Assembly: GCA_037965595.1 (NCBI GenBank)
Contig: CP150183.1
Coordinates: 1,798,001-1,862,000, forward strand
Reading direction: 5' to 3'
DNA: 64,000 nt
From: Alkalihalobacillus sp. FSL W8-0930
Lineage (GTDB): Bacteria; Bacillota; Bacilli; Bacillales; Bacillaceae_D
A program made the translations under genes and the position numbers. Below, one piece after another: positions 35,227 through 42,731 of the stretch. Below the pieces are notes generated by a model. That model worked only from the letters and a program-made list of their open reading frames with translations, ran no database searches and was not told the origin of the DNA. How positions within the stretch are numbered: position 1 is the first letter of the stretch; each line of letters starts with the position of its first letter.

Positions 35227-36198
35227 CTACTCTGTTTTAACTTTTTCGTTATACTCACGAACGGTTTCGAAATTGCTATCATCAGATTCTACATAACCTT
35301 CGTGTGTATATACGTCCTTGATAATTTCACGACCTTCTTCATCTTTACCAATGGCAATAAATGCTTGTTGGATTTTATCTTTCCACTCTTGATCCATGTC
35401 TGGAAGAACAGCGATTGTGTCGTTCGGAATTGGCTCTGTGAATTCAAGGATTTCAGTGTCTTCAAAAACAGTAGGGTAGTCACCCTCAACAACATTACGT
35501 GCATCTTGGAATGTTGCAGCTGCATCAACATCACCATTAAGCAGGGAAATAATCGCTTGGTCATGGCCTTTTAATGTAACAGGCTCTACATCTGTAAGTG
35601 GGTCAAGACCAGCGTCAATTAATACAGCTGCCGGCCAAACATAACCGGCTGATGATGTTACACTTTGGTAACCCATCTTTTTACCTTTTAGATCTTCAAT
35701 ACTTTCAATACCAGAATCTTTTTTCACGACAATTTGAGACTTATAGAAGTCTACTAATTCATCTGTAGGAGAACCATCTTCATCATTTACACCGTAACGT
35801 TGAGATTGAAGAATAACTTCAGCAGCTCCACGTTCTTCTGCTAAAACGTATGCAGTTGGAGGAAGAAAGCCTACATCAACTTGCTCAGAAGCCATAGCTT
35901 CTACAATGGTGTTGTAGTCAGTTGACACACTTACTGAAACTGGAATATCAAGCTCTGCTTCTAGTAAATCTTCAAGCGGCTTTGCTTTTGCTTCAAGTGA
36001 GTCAGCATTCTGAGAAGGGACAAATTGAACTCGTAATTCTTCAGGAACGTAGCCTGTTGCTTCTTCTGTACCTTCTGTACCTTCATCATTACCACCAGTT
36101 GTTGTTTCATCATTGTCAGAATCGCCACTACCACAGCCAGCAAGTAGTGCTGCAGCTAATGTAAATGTTAATCCAGTACCATACAAATGTTTTTTCAT
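35227..36198 (-). CDS. phnD: PhnD-type phosphonate/phosphate-binding lipoprotein
   Basis: Extracellular substrate-binding lipoprotein of 323 residues. The lipobox LLAGCGS gives a lipidated Cys near residue 22, followed by an acidic, Gly/Thr-rich linker. Core features: VDVGFLPPTAYVLAEE, KDSGIESIEDLKGKKMGY, then GHDQAIISLLNGDVDAA. Start ATG 36198 with AGGGGG upstream; the frame can be extended to 36240 but that would place leader codons before the ribosome site. First gene of phnD-C-E-E behind a PHO box. Exact ligand is not deducible. Confidence 0.93.
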   Translation of the reverse strand: MKKHLYGTGLTFTLAAALLAGCGSGDSDNDETTTGGNDEGTEGTEEATGYVPEELRVQFVPSQNADSLEAKAKPLEDLLEAELDIPVSVSVSTDYNTIVEAMASEQVDVGFLPPTAYVLAEERGAAEVILQSQRYGVNDEDGSPTDELVDFYKSQIVVKKDSGIESIEDLKGKKMGYQSVTSSAGYVWPAAVLIDAGLDPLTDVEPVTLKGHDQAIISLLNGDVDAAATFQDARNVVEGDYPTVFEDTEILEFTEPIPNDTIAVLPDMDQEWKDKIQQAFIAIGKDEEGREIIKDVYTHEGYVESDDSNFETVREYNEKVKTE

Positions 36199-36245
36199 TA
36201 AAAAAGACCCCCTAATAATATGTATAAGATTAGCAAACAAACATC

Positions 36246-36288
36246 ATTATAACAGAGCATTATTAAAAACATGTAAAATTTTTGTAAA
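36246..36288 (-). promoter_or_regulatory. PhoP (PHO) box and promoter of phnD
   Basis: Minus strand: TTTACA (36288-36283), TTTACA (36277-36272), TTAATA (36266-36261) at an exact 11-base period, then nine bases and a perfect -10 TATAAT (36251-36246). No -35 is needed when PhoP~P binds. This is the standard architecture of PhoP-activated Bacillus promoters. Confidence 0.85.
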
Positions 36289-36509
36289 TGATAGAGTGAT
36301 CATTAGATTATAGACTCAGGATCCTACTTTACCCTCCTATAGATCTACATTCTCCTGAAAAAGTATAGATTCATTAAATGGATTCTCTTAGTAAAGGTCT
36401 AACAACACTTACCAGTTTATTATACAATTTCTCAATTATAAGACAATAACTTTTGTAATAAAATTTATCAATCTCTATCATTATTGAAAAATGTGTGAAA
36501 GAGAAAACG

Positions 36510-36538
36510 TGGATAAGCAAACAAACATTCGCTATAAT
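36510..36538 (+). promoter_or_regulatory. mrfB promoter with LexA-box-like element
   Basis: TGGATA (36510-36515), 17-base spacer, TATAAT (36533-36538). CAAACAAACATTCG (36518-36531) sits in the spacer, identical to the element at mrfA. The region from 36289 to 36509 shows nothing else I recognise. Confidence 0.72.
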
Positions 36539-36570
36539 AGAAGGATATAAACGGTTAGCGAGGTTTTACT

Positions 36571-37830
36571 ATGAATATTCGCTCAAAACTAAGTCGCTTA
36601 AAAGTCCATACGGGTATTGAAGAGAAAAGTAATCCATCTCAAAAAGAGAAAAGTAGGGGAGACTCTACACCTTTAACCGAGGTAGAACAGCAGTGGCAAA
36701 CGTTTGGTGCCATGATAAAAAAACTTGATGAACAATATGTGATTGCTCGGGAAGTCGTTTACCCCTTATCGCAGCAGCACGGGGAGTATACGTTTCAACA
36801 GCTCTTTGAAGCTTGTTCACGTTGGAGCCAAGGTAATAGCAATCATCCACTTTCAGCAAGACACGTGGAACCGGATAAATTGATTTTCTTTGATACGGAA
36901 ACAACCGGGCTATACACTGGAGCCGGTCATCATATTTTTTTATTGGGCTATGCACAGGTGAAATCAGACGGGGTTCATATTAAGCAATATTTATTACCGG
37001 GCCCTGAATCCGAAGCTGCTATGTATTACTATTTTTTAACTGAGGTTGATAACTTAAGTCATCTCGTTACTTATAATGGTAAAGCGTTTGATTGGCCCCA
37101 GGTAAAAACTCGCCATACGTTTGTCCGAGATCAGGTACCTAAGCTGCCTGCTTTTGGTCATTTTGATTTGCTACATGCTGCTAGACGATTGTGGAGTAAT
37201 GAACTGCCCTCTTGCAAGCTGCCTATAGTAGAGGAACATAAATTAAACTTCATTCGTAAACATGATACGCCTAGTTATCTTGTACCAATGCTTTACTTTG
37301 ATTTCGTGAAAGAGCAAGATCCATCTTTAATGGAAGGTGTTCTAAAGCATCATGAATGGGATCTGTTATCCTTAATTACTCTCTATTGTAAGCTTTCGTT
37401 TAAACTTACTGATCATCCTGAAGAGCAGTCTAATGAATCGGAATACTATGAGCTAGGACGTTGGTATGCGTCGATTGGTGAAGCAGAGCATGCGACCAAA
37501 TTTTTAAAAAGAGGAATAAAGAGTTCGCGTGATGATATTGCGTCTAAGAGTATATATGAGTACGCTGATCTGTTAAAAAAGCAAAAGAACCTTCGTGAGG
37601 CCTTTACCTATTATCATAAATCCATTCACTTGAAATACCGAGTCACTGAAGCTGCTCTTGAGTGTGCAAAAATCATGGAGCACTCAGAAAAAGATCTATC
37701 AAGCGCCATTGATTTTACTCAAATTGCTATTGATGGATTAATTTCAGTTCCGATTAAGAAAAGAATAAGGCTTCAAACTGACCTGGAAAAGCGAATAGAC
37801 CGTCTCGAATCTAAGCAAAGAAAATATTGA
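36571..37830 (+). CDS. mrfB: MrfB (YprB) DnaQ-like exonuclease with TPR region
   Basis: Metal-dependent exonuclease partner of MrfA in mitomycin-damage repair in B. subtilis; 419 residues. The ribonuclease H-like DEDD fold occupies about 95-270: LIFFDTETTGL (Asp, Glu), LVTYNGKAFDWPQ, GHFDLLHAARRLW and HHEWDLLSLITLYCKL (last Asp). The N-terminal 90 residues are basic and polar; residues 285-410 form TPR-like helical repeats (WYASIGEAEHATKFLKRGIK). Start ATG 36571 with GCGAGG. Separated from mrfA by phosphate genes and given its own promoter. Confidence 0.93.
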   Translation: MNIRSKLSRLKVHTGIEEKSNPSQKEKSRGDSTPLTEVEQQWQTFGAMIKKLDEQYVIAREVVYPLSQQHGEYTFQQLFEACSRWSQGNSNHPLSARHVEPDKLIFFDTETTGLYTGAGHHIFLLGYAQVKSDGVHIKQYLLPGPESEAAMYYYFLTEVDNLSHLVTYNGKAFDWPQVKTRHTFVRDQVPKLPAFGHFDLLHAARRLWSNELPSCKLPIVEEHKLNFIRKHDTPSYLVPMLYFDFVKEQDPSLMEGVLKHHEWDLLSLITLYCKLSFKLTDHPEEQSNESEYYELGRWYASIGEAEHATKFLKRGIKSSRDDIASKSIYEYADLLKKQKNLREAFTYYHKSIHLKYRVTEAALECAKIMEHSEKDLSSAIDFTQIAIDGLISVPIKKRIRLQTDLEKRIDRLESKQRKY

Positions 37831-38003
37831 ATCATTTCCTGGGGAAGCGCATAAACACTCATATTTCAGCATCTTTTGTGAGGATTAAATAAGAAATCTG
37901 TTTAAAGCTGTAGAATTTTGATTGATTAGGTAGTGGATTAAAGCCTTCTAAAGAGATTCACCTAAAATAGGTCATACAACTAGTACACAAATAGTGACAT
38001 GAA

Positions 38004-38012
38004 CATAGGTTA
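38004..38012 (+). promoter_or_regulatory. Candidate sigma-K -10 element of cotD
   Basis: CATAGGTTA fits the sigma-K -10 consensus CATAnnnTA, 35 bases before the cotD start. An AC-containing -35 (ACAC near 37985) is at a plausible distance. Expected, since cotD is a mother-cell gene. The rest of 37831-38003 shows nothing recognisable. Confidence 0.55.
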
Positions 38013-38047
38013 TTAGTGATTCTAAATATAAAGGAGGCACTAATCCT

Positions 38048-38590
38048 ATGTATGGAAAGAAAAAACACTGTAAACCTTGTCAATCATTTAACCCTTGCCC
38101 AACGTTACCTGCTTACACGCAAAAGCCTACAACAACAAAAATGATGCCTGCGGTCATCCATCCTACAAAGCATAGTGTAGTAGAAAAAACATGTGAGTAT
38201 ATTGTTCCTGAGGTTCACCCAACTCACACGGATTACGTAACAAATCATGTGTATAAGCACGTACACAGCTGCCCGCACACAGAAGCTAACCATCAAAATG
38301 TTAGCAACCAACAATTCATGGGTAACAACCCTGTAATGGGAGCACAAAGCAACATGCCTGTAATGGGAGCACAAAGCAACATGCCTGTAATGGGAGCGCA
38401 AAGCAACATGCCTGTAATGGGAGCACAAAGCAACATGCCTGTAATGGGAGCGCAAAGCAACATGCCTGTAATGGGAGCGCAAAGCAACATGCCTGTAATG
38501 GGAGCACAAAGCAACATGCCTGTAATGGGAGCACAGAACAACATGCCTAACTGGCCAGTAATGGGTGCACAATCTGGTAAAAAACGATAA
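38048..38590 (+). CDS. cotD: CotD-like spore coat protein with nine-residue repeats
   Basis: Inner spore-coat protein, 180 residues. The N-terminal half carries the CotD character: Cys-rich start KHCKPCQSFNPCP, then His- and Pro-rich blocks PAVIHPTKHSVVEK, PEVHPTHTDYVTNHVYKHVH and SCPHTE. The C-terminal half is a repeat array of NMPVMGAQS (38324-38539) plus a diverged unit NMPNWPVMGAQS. B. subtilis CotD is only about 75 residues, so the array is an extension. Start ATG 38048 with AAGGAGG. Gene order (mrfB, cotD, ypsA) matches B. subtilis. Confidence 0.88.
   Translation: MYGKKKHCKPCQSFNPCPTLPAYTQKPTTTKMMPAVIHPTKHSVVEKTCEYIVPEVHPTHTDYVTNHVYKHVHSCPHTEANHQNVSNQQFMGNNPVMGAQSNMPVMGAQSNMPVMGAQSNMPVMGAQSNMPVMGAQSNMPVMGAQSNMPVMGAQSNMPVMGAQNNMPNWPVMGAQSGKKR
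38324..38539 (+). repeat. Eight tandem 27-bp repeats within cotD
   Basis: Units at 38324, 38351, 38378, 38405, 38432, 38459, 38486 and 38513, each encoding N(N/M)PVMGAQ(S/N). They differ almost only at one wobble base (GCA or GCG) and at the ends of the array. A 36-bp diverged unit follows at 38540-38575. Because the unit is a multiple of three and has no stops, long false reading frames appear on the other strand. Confidence 0.95.
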
Positions 38591-38613
38591 ACTAATGAGA
38601 TAGAGTAAACTGT

Positions 38614-38645
38614 ATCGGGTCCTATTCTGGGCCCGGTCTTTTTTA
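38614..38645 (+). terminator. cotD terminator
   Basis: ATCGGGTCC (38614-38622) pairs with GGGCCCGGT (with G-T pairs) around TATTCT, then CTTTTTTA. Confidence 0.8.
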
Positions 38646-38655
38646 GGAGGATGCT

Positions 38656-39207
38656 ATGAAAACTTTACTCGTTACTGGATACAAACCTCATGAATTAGGG
38701 ATTTTTGATCAGAAACACATTGGGATTACATACATAAAAAAAGCATTACAGAAACGATACATCCCATTAATCGAAGAAGGGATTGAATGGATTATTATTA
38801 GTGGACAGCCTGGCGTAGAATTATGGGCTGCTGAATGTGCATACGAGTTAAAGGGATTATACCCTGAATTAAAAGTTGCCGTCTTACCACCATTTTTAGA
38901 GCAAGAAGGTCAATGGAAGGAAGAGTCCAAGGAAAGATATCGTGATGTGTTAAATCAAGCTGATTTTGTAAAACCTATTACGAATCGCGTATATGACAAT
39001 CCGTCACAGTTACGGCTGAAAAATGATTTCTTAATTGAAAAATCAGATGCATTACTCCTTCTTTATGACCATGATCAACCAGGAACTCCGAAATTCTATT
39101 TGGAACCAGCACTAAAAAAACAAAACAGTGCATCAGACTATCCCATTTTTTATTTAACACCGGAGGATATTGAGGATGCTAGAAGAGAAGAAGAAATGGA
39201 CTGGTAA
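38656..39207 (+). CDS. ypsA: YpsA, SLOG-superfamily protein (DUF1273)
   Basis: A 183-residue Rossmann-like protein of the YpsA group (SLOG superfamily, nucleotide-ligand binding). Conserved start KTLLVTGYKPHELGIF, the glycine loop IIISGQPGVELWAAE, and KSDALLLLYDHDQPGTPKF near the end. In B. subtilis and Staphylococcus YpsA is linked to cell division, and it lies next to gpsB there as here. Start ATG 38656 with TAGGAGG five bases away; the ATG at 38651 is too close. Biochemical activity unknown. Confidence 0.93.
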   Translation: MKTLLVTGYKPHELGIFDQKHIGITYIKKALQKRYIPLIEEGIEWIIISGQPGVELWAAECAYELKGLYPELKVAVLPPFLEQEGQWKEESKERYRDVLNQADFVKPITNRVYDNPSQLRLKNDFLIEKSDALLLLYDHDQPGTPKFYLEPALKKQNSASDYPIFYLTPEDIEDARREEEMDW

Positions 39208-39298
39208 TTCTGAAACAGAAACAAAATTGACTTTTGACGGGACTTTTGAAAAAATATAAGTGAGATATTACAGTAAAGAAAAAGCAGGGGTGATTTGA

Positions 39299-39616
39299 AT
39301 GAGCAATCAAGAGATTAAACATTCAGCAAAAGAAATTTTGAATAAAGACTTTAAAACAAGCATGAGAGGGTACAACCCAGACGAGGTAGACAAATTCTTG
39401 GATTCAATTATTCAAGACTATGAGCTCTATGAGAAAAAAGTTGAAGCGCTTGAGCTTGAGCTTCAACAGCTTCGTCAAGAAAATAAGAAGCTACAGGAAA
39501 GACCTGTAAGACAAGCATCAAGTCCAGCTCCTTCTTCAAATAATACGAACTACGATATTCTGCAACGTCTTTCAAATTTAGAGAAAAAAGTATTTGGAAG
39601 TAAAATGTACGAATAA
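39299..39616 (+). CDS. gpsB: Cell division protein GpsB
   Basis: DivIVA-related coiled-coil protein that shuttles penicillin-binding protein 1 between division site and side wall. 105 residues: the N-terminal lipid/PBP-binding domain has the signature [20 protein letters not shown] (residues about 17-36), coiled coil to about 65, a Ser/Pro/Asn-rich linker, and the C-terminal trimerisation segment [20 protein letters not shown]. Start ATG 39299 with AGGGGTGA. Position between ypsA and rnpB is conserved. Confidence 0.97.
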   Translation: MSNQEIKHSAKEILNKDFKTSMRGYNPDEVDKFLDSIIQDYELYEKKVEALELELQQLRQENKKLQERPVRQASSPAPSSNNTNYDILQRLSNLEKKVFGSKMYE

Positions 39617-39633
39617 CCGAGGAGGGCTCCATA

Positions 39634-40035
39634 ATGGTAGATGTTTATTTTGATGGAGCTAGCGCTGGTAATCCTGGTTTATCTGGAGCTGGGATTTTTA
39701 TTAATTTTAAAAATGGAAAAGTTGAAGAGCATGCCATTCCGCTCTTATCTATGTCTAACCACGAAGCGGAATATGAAGCGTTTCTTTTTGCACTGAAACG
39801 ATGCAGGGAGTTAAATCTATCAAATGTTTCGTTTCGAACAGATTCTCAATTAATTGATGATGCTGTTGAAAGAAAGCATGTAAAAAATGCCCTTTATAAA
39901 CCTTATCTTGAAGAAGCTCTTGCGTTAATTGACCAATTTGACCTTTTTTATCTAAAATGGGTACCAAGTAAGGCTAATGGAAATGCTGATCGATTAGCCA
40001 AGCAAGGGATTGCAATCCAAAAGAAGAAACGATGA
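39634..40035 (+). CDS. RNase HI-like protein (reverse transcriptase-like family)
   Basis: A 133-residue RNase H fold protein. The catalytic set appears complete: VYFDGASAGNPG (first Asp), HEAEYEAF (Glu), FRTDSQL (second Asp) and NADRLAKQG (last Asp). It is short, without the basic protrusion of E. coli RNase HI, like the YpeP/RnhA-type proteins of Firmicutes. Start ATG 39634 with GGAGGG. Placed between gpsB (17 bases upstream) and rnpB, an insertion relative to B. subtilis order as I recall it. Likely cleaves RNA in RNA-DNA hybrids, though some relatives are inactive. Confidence 0.87.
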   Translation: MVDVYFDGASAGNPGLSGAGIFINFKNGKVEEHAIPLLSMSNHEAEYEAFLFALKRCRELNLSNVSFRTDSQLIDDAVERKHVKNALYKPYLEEALALIDQFDLFYLKWVPSKANGNADRLAKQGIAIQKKKR

Positions 40036-40044
40036 AATCAAAAC

Positions 40045-40073
40045 TTGCTTTTCATCTCAAAACAAGCTATATT
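40045..40073 (+). promoter_or_regulatory. rnpB promoter
   Basis: TTGCTT (40045-40050), 17-base spacer, TATATT (40068-40073), just upstream of the RNase P RNA. Confidence 0.78.
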
Positions 40074-40098
40074 AGATAAGCGCGTTTGCGTATCAGGT

Positions 40099-40510
40099 TT
40101 AAGTTAAGCATTCAGGTGGCCGCTGTGCAGCAATGCATAGAGGAAAGTCCATGCTCGCACGGGCTGTGATTGCCCGTAGTGTTCGTGCCTAGCCAATTCA
40201 TAAGCTAGGGTAGTCAGGTAACTGGCTAACGGCAGGAGAATTGCCTAAGTCCTTTTGGATATGGTAAACACTCCTTGAAAGTGCCACAGTGACGGAGTCC
40301 ATTTGGAAACAAATGGAGTGGAACGAGGTAAACCCCTCGAGCGAGAAACCCAAAAATAGGTAGGGGCATTTTCTGATTTGGAACCAAACAAAATCAGAAG
40401 GACAGGAGCAACTCCTGTAGATAGATGGTCACCACCAGCGTACGAGGCTCATCACCGCTTGCAGTACAACGGTACAGAACATGGCTTATCGAGTGCTTAA
40501 CGATGTTTGA
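40099..40510 (+). ncRNA. rnpB: RNase P RNA, Bacillus (B) type
   Basis: Catalytic RNA of ribonuclease P, which trims tRNA 5' leaders. Highly conserved blocks are read directly: GAGGAAAGTCCATGCTCGCA, GTAGTGTTCGTGCCTAG, CCTTGAAAGTGCCACAGTGA, GTGGAACGAGGTAAACCCC, GAGCGAGAAACCCAAA and GCAGTACAACGGTACAGAAC. The ends pair as GTTAAGCA (from 40103) with TGCTTAAC (to 40502), helix P1. The exact 5' and 3' ends are estimates within about five bases. B-type features and the gpsB neighbour fit Bacillus. Confidence 0.98.
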
Positions 40511-40533
40511 CTGATTAACTATTCATACGTGTA

Positions 40534-40558
40534 AAAATCCCTTTTAGGGATTTTTTTT
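40534..40558 (+). terminator. rnpB terminator
   Basis: AAAATCCC pairs with GGGATTTT around TTTTA, then a run of T. Confidence 0.88.
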
Positions 40559-40675
40559 GTTTATCTAGCTCCTTTATTGCATAAACACGTTTATGTATGT
40601 AAATTTTTGTTTACTTGTTCTGAAAATTCAATTAACATAAAAGGGACTTACATAGATATAGAGGGGGAAATCATT

Positions 40676-41677
40676 ATGCTAAAAAAATGGGGTGCTGGCT
40701 TAACTGCATCTACTGTTATTCTAGCTCTAACTGCCTGTGGTAACGGAAATGAAGAAGGGACGGGAGGAGCTGACGATACGGAAGAAGCGTCATTTACAAT
40801 TGGCGCCACTCAAATCTTAGAGCACCCATCCTTAGATGCAGCTTATAAAGGGTTTCAGGATGCACTTGAAGATGCAGGAATTAATGCAGAGTACTCGTTT
40901 CAGTCTGCTCAAGGGGATCCGAATAATACATCAACGATTGCAACAAATTTTGTTTCAGATGGAGTAGACTTAATTTTTGCTAATTCAACACCAAGTGCGA
41001 TCAGTGCCTTGCAAGCTACGCAAGATATTCCAATCGTTTTTACTTCTGTTACAGATCCAGTTGAAGCCGGCCTTGTTACTGCACTTGACGAACCTGGTGA
41101 TTTAATTACTGGAGTAAGAGATCTTCACCCAGAAGCGATTAGCGATACGGTTGCTTTTATAGAAGAGAATTTCCCTGATTCCACCATTGGTCTTGTTTAT
41201 AATGCAGGAGAATCGAATTCGGTTGTTCAGATTGATGCGATCAAAGATGAAGTAGATAGTACTTCTTTAAGTACAACAGAACGAACGGTCGCAACGTCTG
41301 CAGATGTTCAATCCGCAGCAACGGCTCTCGCCGATGATGCAGATCTTATTTATCTTGTTACTGATAATACGGTGATTTCCGCATTGGAATCCATCGTTGG
41401 GATTGCTAACGATCGTGATCTTCCTTTAATTGCAAGCGATCCTGAATCACTTGATTCTGGAGCATTTGCTGCGTTTGGTGTGAATTTCCACACACTTGGT
41501 TACCAGGCTGGCGAAATGGCTGTAGATATCTTAAATGGAGATAAATCACCAAGTGAGCTACCTGTCCAATCTCCAGCTGATATCAACCTAGTAATCAATC
41601 GTGAGGCTGCAGAGGCACAAGGGATTGAGTGGAAGGAAGAATGGGAAGACGCAGCAAGCACATACGAATCAAATTGA
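40676..41677 (+). CDS. TrpX-type ABC substrate-binding lipoprotein
   Basis: Substrate-binding lipoprotein of the ABC_sub_bind (DUF534) family, 333 residues, whose characterised members bind aromatic amino acids such as tryptophan. Lipobox ALTACGN near residue 20, then an acidic linker. Two lobes: FTIGATQILEHPSLDAAYKG, QGDPNNTSTIATNFV, PIVFTSVTDPVEAGLV, later YNAGESNSVVQID and FGVNFHTLGYQAGEMAVDIL. Start ATG 40676 with GAGGGGG; an upstream in-frame start near 40577 would put non-signal residues in front of the leader peptide. First gene of a three-gene transporter operon; the ligand is inferred only from family. Confidence 0.88.
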   Translation: MLKKWGAGLTASTVILALTACGNGNEEGTGGADDTEEASFTIGATQILEHPSLDAAYKGFQDALEDAGINAEYSFQSAQGDPNNTSTIATNFVSDGVDLIFANSTPSAISALQATQDIPIVFTSVTDPVEAGLVTALDEPGDLITGVRDLHPEAISDTVAFIEENFPDSTIGLVYNAGESNSVVQIDAIKDEVDSTSLSTTERTVATSADVQSAATALADDADLIYLVTDNTVISALESIVGIANDRDLPLIASDPESLDSGAFAAFGVNFHTLGYQAGEMAVDILNGDKSPSELPVQSPADINLVINREAAEAQGIEWKEEWEDAASTYESN

Positions 41678-41686
41678 TAAGAATAG

Positions 41687-41714
41687 ACCGACCTCTTTAT
41701 TAGGTCGGTTTTAC
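41687..41714 (+). terminator. Partial terminator between binding protein and permease
   Basis: ACCGACCT (41687-41694) pairs perfectly with AGGTCGGT (41702-41709), then TTTA. Placement inside the operon suggests it lowers permease and ATPase levels relative to the binding protein. Confidence 0.8.
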
Positions 41715-41735
41715 GTTTAAAGGAGAAGTGGTACT

Positions 41736-42731
41736 ATGCTTGCATTCTACGGGGCATTAGAGCTCGGATTTATCTATGCCATTATGGCACTTGGAGTCTA
41801 TTTAACCTTTCGAATTCTTGACTTTCCTGACTTAACAGTAGACGGAAGTTTTGTTACAGGTGCTGCAGTTGCGGCTATTTCGATAGTGAACGGCGTTGAC
41901 CCTTTTGTTTCAACCATCCTTGCCGTTTTAGCAGGTTTTGTTGCTGGTTGTATGACAGGGATTCTTCACACAAAAGGAAGTATTAATCCGCTTTTAGCAG
42001 GAATTTTAATGATGATCGCTCTTTATTCGATTAATCTACGAATTATGGGTATGCCTCGAGTGTCTTTATTAAATGAACCGACTGTGTTTGCTTGGGTTCG
42101 TGAAAGATGGGACGCACTTGGATTAGATCAACCATTCCGCTCATTTTTTGAAGGATTGGGACTGACAACCTTGCCTTCAACATGGTCACTTATGTTCATC
42201 ATGCTCTTATTAATTATTGTCATTAAAGGTATAACAGACTATTTTCTTAAAACAGAAGTCGGTCTTGCTATTCGCGCAACCGGAGACAACAAACGAATGA
42301 TTCGCAGCTTTTCAGCCAATACAGACCACTATATTATTCTTGGGCTTGGACTATCAAATGGATTAGTCGCGTTATCAGGTTCACTCATCGCTCAGCAAGG
42401 TGGATTTGCTGATGCGGGTATGGGGATAGGAATGATTATTATTGGACTCGCTTCAGTCATTATTGGGGAAGCGTTATTCGGTACAAAGTCCATTTTTCGG
42501 ACAACCTTAGCTGTTATTTTTGGTGCCATTATTTATCGAATTGTTGTTGCGTTTGCACTTAAAGTTGATTTTCTGGAAGCTGGAGACATGAAGTTAATTA
42601 CAGCTATTTTAGTTATTGTTGCATTAATCTCTCCTAAAATGATCGAGAAACAGCGAGAGCGAATGAAGCGAAAACAAAAGCATCGACTGGCTAAAAAGGA
42701 AGGGGGCGCAAATCATGCTAAATCTGCGTAA
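41736..42731 (+). CDS. ABC permease of the TrpXYZ type
   Basis: A 331-residue permease of the branched-chain-type (BPD_transp_2) family with eight or more helices. Typical segments: LGVYLTFRILDFPDLTVDGS near the start, CMTGILHTKGSINPLLAGIL, LAIRATGDNKRMIRSFSANT (coupling loop), and VIIGEALFGT. The tail is very basic (KQRERMKRKQKHRLAKK). Start ATG 41736 with AAGGAGAAG. Overlaps the ATPase gene by 17 bases. Works with the preceding lipoprotein. Confidence 0.9.
   Translation: MLAFYGALELGFIYAIMALGVYLTFRILDFPDLTVDGSFVTGAAVAAISIVNGVDPFVSTILAVLAGFVAGCMTGILHTKGSINPLLAGILMMIALYSINLRIMGMPRVSLLNEPTVFAWVRERWDALGLDQPFRSFFEGLGLTTLPSTWSLMFIMLLLIIVIKGITDYFLKTEVGLAIRATGDNKRMIRSFSANTDHYIILGLGLSNGLVALSGSLIAQQGGFADAGMGIGMIIIGLASVIIGEALFGTKSIFRTTLAVIFGAIIYRIVVAFALKVDFLEAGDMKLITAILVIVALISPKMIEKQRERMKRKQKHRLAKKEGGANHAKSA

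Noticed and set aside
35158-35574. 138-codon plus-strand frame opposite phnD
   Set aside because: Shadow of the phnD coding strand, with no ribosome site or family.
38105-38572. Three long minus-strand reading frames across the cotD repeats
   Set aside because: They arise because the 27-bp repeat is a multiple of three and has no stop in these frames; no ribosome site, and the sense frame encodes a CotD-type protein.
40577-40675. Longer N-terminus for the TrpX-type lipoprotein
   Set aside because: It would put 33 unrelated residues before a clear lipoprotein signal peptide, and the GAGGGGG ribosome site serves ATG 40676.
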